Source of the DNA: Pantoea sp. Lij88
GTDB lineage: Bacteria > Pseudomonadota > Gammaproteobacteria > Enterobacterales > Enterobacteriaceae
Direction of reading: 5' to 3'
DNA: 64,000 bases
NCBI RefSeq assembly: GCF_030062155.1
Contig: NZ_CP118269.1
Location: 2,046,001-2,110,000 of the forward strand
Part shown: positions 61,008-64,000 of the stretch, in pieces
How the letters are laid out: each line of letters starts with the position of its first letter
Position numbering within the stretch: position 1 is the first letter of the stretch
Program-made: the position numbers and the translations under genes
The notes under the pieces: model-generated
Told to the model about the DNA's origin: nothing
Database searches by the model: none
What the model saw: the letters and a program-made list of their open reading frames with translations, nothing else

Positions 61008-61910
61008 ATGGAAATAGCTATCCGCACCCCTCTCATCCATTCCCTGCCATTAAGTCAGCACAGCGGAAGTCATGTCTGGCTGAAAATGGAATCAGCTCAG
61101 CCGACCGGATCGTTCAAGCTCAGAAGCGCGGGCCATATCTGTCGCCACTATGCTGAAAAAGGCGCAAAGGCGTTTATTTGCTCCTCCGGCGGTAACGCGG
61201 GGATTGCCGTGGCGCACAGCGGGCGCAGAATGGGGTTGCCGGTCACGGTGGTCGTTCCTGAAACGACCTCAGCACGTGCCAGACAGCTTATCGAACAGGA
61301 AAAAGCAAAACTGATCGTCCATGGCAAGATCTGGAGTGAGGCGAACGAATATGCCTTATCACTGGCGTCGCAGGAACATATCTACATTCACCCTTTTGAC
61401 GATCCGCTGCTGTGGGACGGCATCAGCTCACTGGTGGATGAAGTCATCAATGATGGCCTGCGCCCGGATGCGGTGATCCTTTCCGTGGGCGGAGGCAGTC
61501 TGCTTTCCGGCATTGTACAGGGGCTGGAAAAACATCAGCTCAGCCACATCCCGATTTATGCCGTCGAAACTGAAGGGACGGCGTCGCTTAATGCTGCGCT
61601 AAAGGCCGGAGAGCGGATTTCTCTGGACAGGGTCAGCGGTATCGCTACCACGCTAGCGGCCAGCCAGGTCTGTGAAAATGCCTTTAATGTGGCACGCCGA
61701 TCAGATGTCAGGGGAATGATAGTGACTGATGATGAAGCGGTGAATGCCTGCCGACGGTTTCTGGATGATCATCGCGTTCTGACCGAGCCAGCGTGTGGCG
61801 TGTCATTGTCGATGCTGTATGACAGGAAAATTCGCTTTAAGCCGGAGGACAACGTGCTGGTTATCGTCTGTGGCGGGGCGTCCGTCACTCTGGAGAGTCT
61901 GCAGAGCTGA
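61008..61910 (+). CDS. PLP-dependent serine/threonine dehydratase
   Basis: The PLP Lys37 of this 300-residue fold-type II enzyme lies in ESAQPTGSFKLRSAGH. A glycine-rich phosphate loop (SSGGNAGIAVAHSG, about 66-79) and VGGGSLLSGI are also seen. It resembles the short eukaryotic-type L-serine dehydratases, without the regulatory ACT domain of IlvA. It converts serine or threonine to pyruvate or 2-oxobutanoate. Start 61008 follows AAGGA. It stands alone, divergent from the PTS operon. Confidence 0.85.
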   Translation: MEIAIRTPLIHSLPLSQHSGSHVWLKMESAQPTGSFKLRSAGHICRHYAEKGAKAFICSSGGNAGIAVAHSGRRMGLPVTVVVPETTSARARQLIEQEKAKLIVHGKIWSEANEYALSLASQEHIYIHPFDDPLLWDGISSLVDEVINDGLRPDAVILSVGGGSLLSGIVQGLEKHQLSHIPIYAVETEGTASLNAALKAGERISLDRVSGIATTLAASQVCENAFNVARRSDVRGMIVTDDEAVNACRRFLDDHRVLTEPACGVSLSMLYDRKIRFKPEDNVLVIVCGGASVTLESLQS

Positions 61911-61929
61911 CGAATGACAGGGGTTAGAT

Positions 61930-61955
61930 GGCGCAGCCAGAGGCGCTGCGCCAGC
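61930..61955. terminator. Bidirectional hairpin between dehydratase and YceI genes
   Basis: GGCGCAGC-CAGAGGC-GCTGCGCC forms a perfect 8-bp stem between two convergent genes. The T tract is poor. Confidence 0.55.
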
Positions 61956-61961
61956 CGTTTG

Positions 61962-62546
61962 TTACTTCGCGTAGGCTTCAGTAGACAGCGTCAGGGTGAC
62001 GTCGTCGCTTACTGCCGGGACATATTTGTCCAGCTTGAAGTCAGAACGCTTGATGGTGCCGGTGGCATCAAAACCAATCGCCTGCTTCTTCACCATTGGA
62101 TGCTCGCCCTGCTTGTTCAGCGTCGCGTGCAGCGTAACTGGCTTAGTGATGCCTTTCAGGGTCAGGTTGCCTTCAACGTCAAATTTGTTGTCGCCCTTCG
62201 CAACCACTTTGGTGCTGTGGAAGGTCGCCGTCGGGTATTTTGCGGTGTCAAAGTACTCAGCGCCTTTGAACTCTTTGGTCAACGCCGCAACGTGGCTGTC
62301 GATTTTGCTGACTGGCAGGGTCACGTCAACGCGTGAGGCTTCCGGATGATCTTTATCGAACACCAGAGTACCGGATGCATCCGGGATATCCGCGGTTGGA
62401 TTTGAGAAGCCAAAATGGTTCCAGGCAACAATTACCGACGTATGCTCAGGGTTCAGCTGGTAGTGCATCGCCTCAGCCTGCGATAACGGGGCGTAGAGGG
62501 TTGCAGCAGCTAACAGGGGCAGTGCGATACGTTTGAAGTTCTTCAC
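61962..62546 (-). CDS. YceI-family periplasmic lipocalin-like protein
   Basis: This 194-residue protein has a signal peptide (about 1-24, ending LSQAEA). YceI motifs are YQLNPEHTSVIVAWNHFGFSN at the start, YFDTAKYPTATFHSTKVV in the middle and RSDFKLDKYVPAVSDDVTLT at the end. The fold binds isoprenoid lipids in a beta barrel; E. coli YceI is base-induced. It stands alone between the dehydratase and pqqF. Confidence 0.9.
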   Translation of the reverse strand: MKNFKRIALPLLAAATLYAPLSQAEAMHYQLNPEHTSVIVAWNHFGFSNPTADIPDASGTLVFDKDHPEASRVDVTLPVSKIDSHVAALTKEFKGAEYFDTAKYPTATFHSTKVVAKGDNKFDVEGNLTLKGITKPVTLHATLNKQGEHPMVKKQAIGFDATGTIKRSDFKLDKYVPAVSDDVTLTLSTEAYAK

Positions 62547-62661
62547 GGTCAGTTCCTTATGCGGACAAAAGTAGATTGAGTGTGGTCCACTTTGCCCGGA
62601 ATAGACAGTGAAGAGATTTGTCCGTAATTTTCAAATAAATTCAGCAACTTTATATCGGGTG

Positions 62662-64000
62662 CTATATATTTTCGCCCCCGGTGAACAGCACACGCCAGCG
62701 GCGGCGATCCTGAATCAGCGTGCGGTGCAGCTGCTGCAGATCGATAAGCGTCAGCGCATCAATCTGCGACGCGTCCGGTTCTGCCAGACCATTTTCCCGG
62801 CGTAACTGCGCCAGCGGCTGATCCACTTCCTGACTCAGCAGACGCGCTTTCAGTGCCACCAGATCACAACCTGCCAGCGCCTCATTCAGGGAACGCAAAA
62901 AGTTGCGGCAGTAGCGCAGCAGAGAGAGCGCGCTGTAATCGGGCGACTGCAGCGCAAACAACACGCCGTCTTCATCGGCACAGCGCATATAGCGGCTGTT
63001 AACCACATAACCGATAGGCTGCTCAACGCGATAGCGCTGGAAGAAACGCGGCTCGTAGATCAGCGCCAGCGCGCGCAACGCGGTCAGCTGTTCAGGACGA
63101 TGCAGCGGAATAAACAGCACCAGCGCGTTATCCGTGCTGGCATGCAGCAGCCGCGTCATGCCGGTTTGCGTGGTCATGCGCTTTGGCGGCGTGGCCGGGT
63201 TAACCGGCAGCGACAGCGCGCTCAGCCGCCGGGCAATGCGGGAATGCAGCGCCGCGTTGCCGCCTTTCAGCGCCGCCCGCCAGCAATCCGGTGTAAAGGT
63301 TGCCGCCAGTTGGTAGGGCAACTGCCGCAGCAGCGCGCGGATAGCGATACTTTCGACAGGCGATGGCTTGTCCGCTCTAACCGGCAGAGCCAGCGCGGCG
63401 ACAATCTGGCTGAGCGCCTGGTCAGTCACGGCCTCATCGGCTGTCAGCTGGAGCGTCAGTTGCCATACGCCCTCCACTTCCTGCCAGCTGCCGTTACCGC
63501 CCTGATGACGAAGCGCAGCAAACAGCGGACGCAATCGCCGCCCCAGCGCGTCGCCCACCTCTGCGGTAAAGGTTGAGTAAAACTCCGGCCGCAGGATCAG
63601 CGTTGCCTGCAGGTCATCTGACTGATGATGCGGCAATGCCACGGCCTGCGCGGGCAGCGGCGCAGGCGTGATGACGGCATCAAGCGGATAGAAATCGAAA
63701 TTCACCGCGGGCAGCGCCTCAGGCGGCGATGGCTGCCAGTCGGTCAGCGCCAGGCTGAAGCCCTGCGTGACGAGGTTTTCCGTTGCCGGTTGCGGCGTGC
63801 AATGGAGCAGCGTGCCTGGCGCGCTGTTCAGTCTTTCCAGCAGCGGCAGCAGTGCAGGCAGCGTTTCATCCGGTGCAAAGCCGATAGCGCGCTGTCGCAG
63901 CTGCTCCATCGGTGACAGCGTCACAAATCGCTGCTTCGCCAGCTGATGATAGTGCTGATGTTGCGCCTCACCGGTCTGGCTTAGCGCGTTCAGATAGTGG
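62662..64000 (-). CDS. pqqF: PqqF, M16-family protease of PQQ biosynthesis, 5' end outside window
   Basis: About 446 C-terminal residues are visible; the frame is open to the right edge, so the start and the zinc motif (HxxEH type) lie beyond. Features of PqqF/pitrilysin C-terminal halves are seen: QPIGYVVNSRYMRCADEDGV, FFQRYRVEQPIGYV and the terminal RRRWRVLFTGGENI. It processes the PqqA precursor peptide and is usually the last gene of pqqABCDEF. The cofactor serves the glucose dehydrogenase at 29772 and probably the lipoprotein dehydrogenase at 42150. The frame has no internal stop. Confidence 0.88.
   Translation of the reverse strand, partial: HYLNALSQTGEAQHQHYHQLAKQRFVTLSPMEQLRQRAIGFAPDETLPALLPLLERLNSAPGTLLHCTPQPATENLVTQGFSLALTDWQPSPPEALPAVNFDFYPLDAVITPAPLPAQAVALPHHQSDDLQATLILRPEFYSTFTAEVGDALGRRLRPLFAALRHQGGNGSWQEVEGVWQLTLQLTADEAVTDQALSQIVAALALPVRADKPSPVESIAIRALLRQLPYQLAATFTPDCWRAALKGGNAALHSRIARRLSALSLPVNPATPPKRMTTQTGMTRLLHASTDNALVLFIPLHRPEQLTALRALALIYEPRFFQRYRVEQPIGYVVNSRYMRCADEDGVLFALQSPDYSALSLLRYCRNFLRSLNEALAGCDLVALKARLLSQEVDQPLAQLRRENGLAEPDASQIDALTLIDLQQLHRTLIQDRRRWRVLFTGGENI

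Overview
The window looks like a chromosomal segment (a large plasmid cannot be excluded) of an enterobacterium of the Erwiniaceae, most probably Pantoea or a close relative. The reasons are a moderately high GC content, enterobacterial regulatory motifs (CRP, Fur, LexA and HipB sites), the pairing of a membrane glucose dehydrogenase with a PQQ biosynthesis gene, and many sugar and organic-acid uptake operons. I see no rRNA, tRNA, insertion sequence or CRISPR array. The species call is inference from gene content, not from a database search.

Layout. 1-7.2 kb: the front part of a stress-type SDR gene with a near-perfect CRP site, then a LacI-type repressor divergent from a binding protein / fused permease / ATPase / inositol-monophosphatase-like operon, probably for a phosphorylated sugar or polyol. 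7.3-9.6 kb: a GNAT pseudogene, a complete hipBA module with four operators at exact 28-bp steps, and an MqsA-like antitoxin cut down to its zinc domain. 9.9-16.1 kb: an M24-fold protein lacking metal ligands, a FUSC efflux protein, a GGCT-like protein, sparse DNA and a periplasmic hydroxyisourate hydrolase. 16.1-23.1 kb: LysR/SDR pair, OYE-type flavoprotein, NudK, DeoR regulator, a racemase that seems to start at CTG, a VOC protein with a structured RNA upstream, and CurA.

23.1-29.5 kb: a sugar ABC importer with PfkB kinase, RpiR regulator and TIM-barrel isomerase. 29.8-32.1 kb: gcd. 32.6-34.9 kb: a small accessory patch with a HicA-like/HTH gene pair (possible toxin-antitoxin) and an orphan GT-D glycosyltransferase. 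35-43.9 kb: MFS and NCS1 transporters, an HxlR-controlled MFS+EamA efflux pair, an acetyltransferase, a previously unlabelled tisB/istR-like SOS toxin module, and a lipoprotein PQQ sugar dehydrogenase.

44-50.3 kb: a Fur-box iron-type binding protein, RpiB-like isomerase, KdgF-like cupin, AriR-like connector, small kinase, DapA-like aldolase and an ABM-ACT-ArsR operon. 50.6-55.5 kb: a citrate-type MFS symporter with a ModA-like binding protein and LysR, then MarR with an oxidoreductase. 55.5-60.4 kb: an ascorbate-type PTS with its own phosphofructokinase and class II aldolase, preceded by a CRP-like site. The end holds a PLP serine/threonine dehydratase, YceI and the 3' part of pqqF.

Themes: carbohydrate capture (two ABC importers, one PTS, two PQQ dehydrogenases) and persistence/toxin modules (hipBA, tisB/istR-like, the HicA-like pair, the mqsA remnant). 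The most novel item is the tisB/istR-like module at 41.6-42.1 kb. It has a 29-residue hydrophobic ORF, a LexA box, and a divergent sRNA promoter. The sRNA's 5' end is complementary to the toxin leader.
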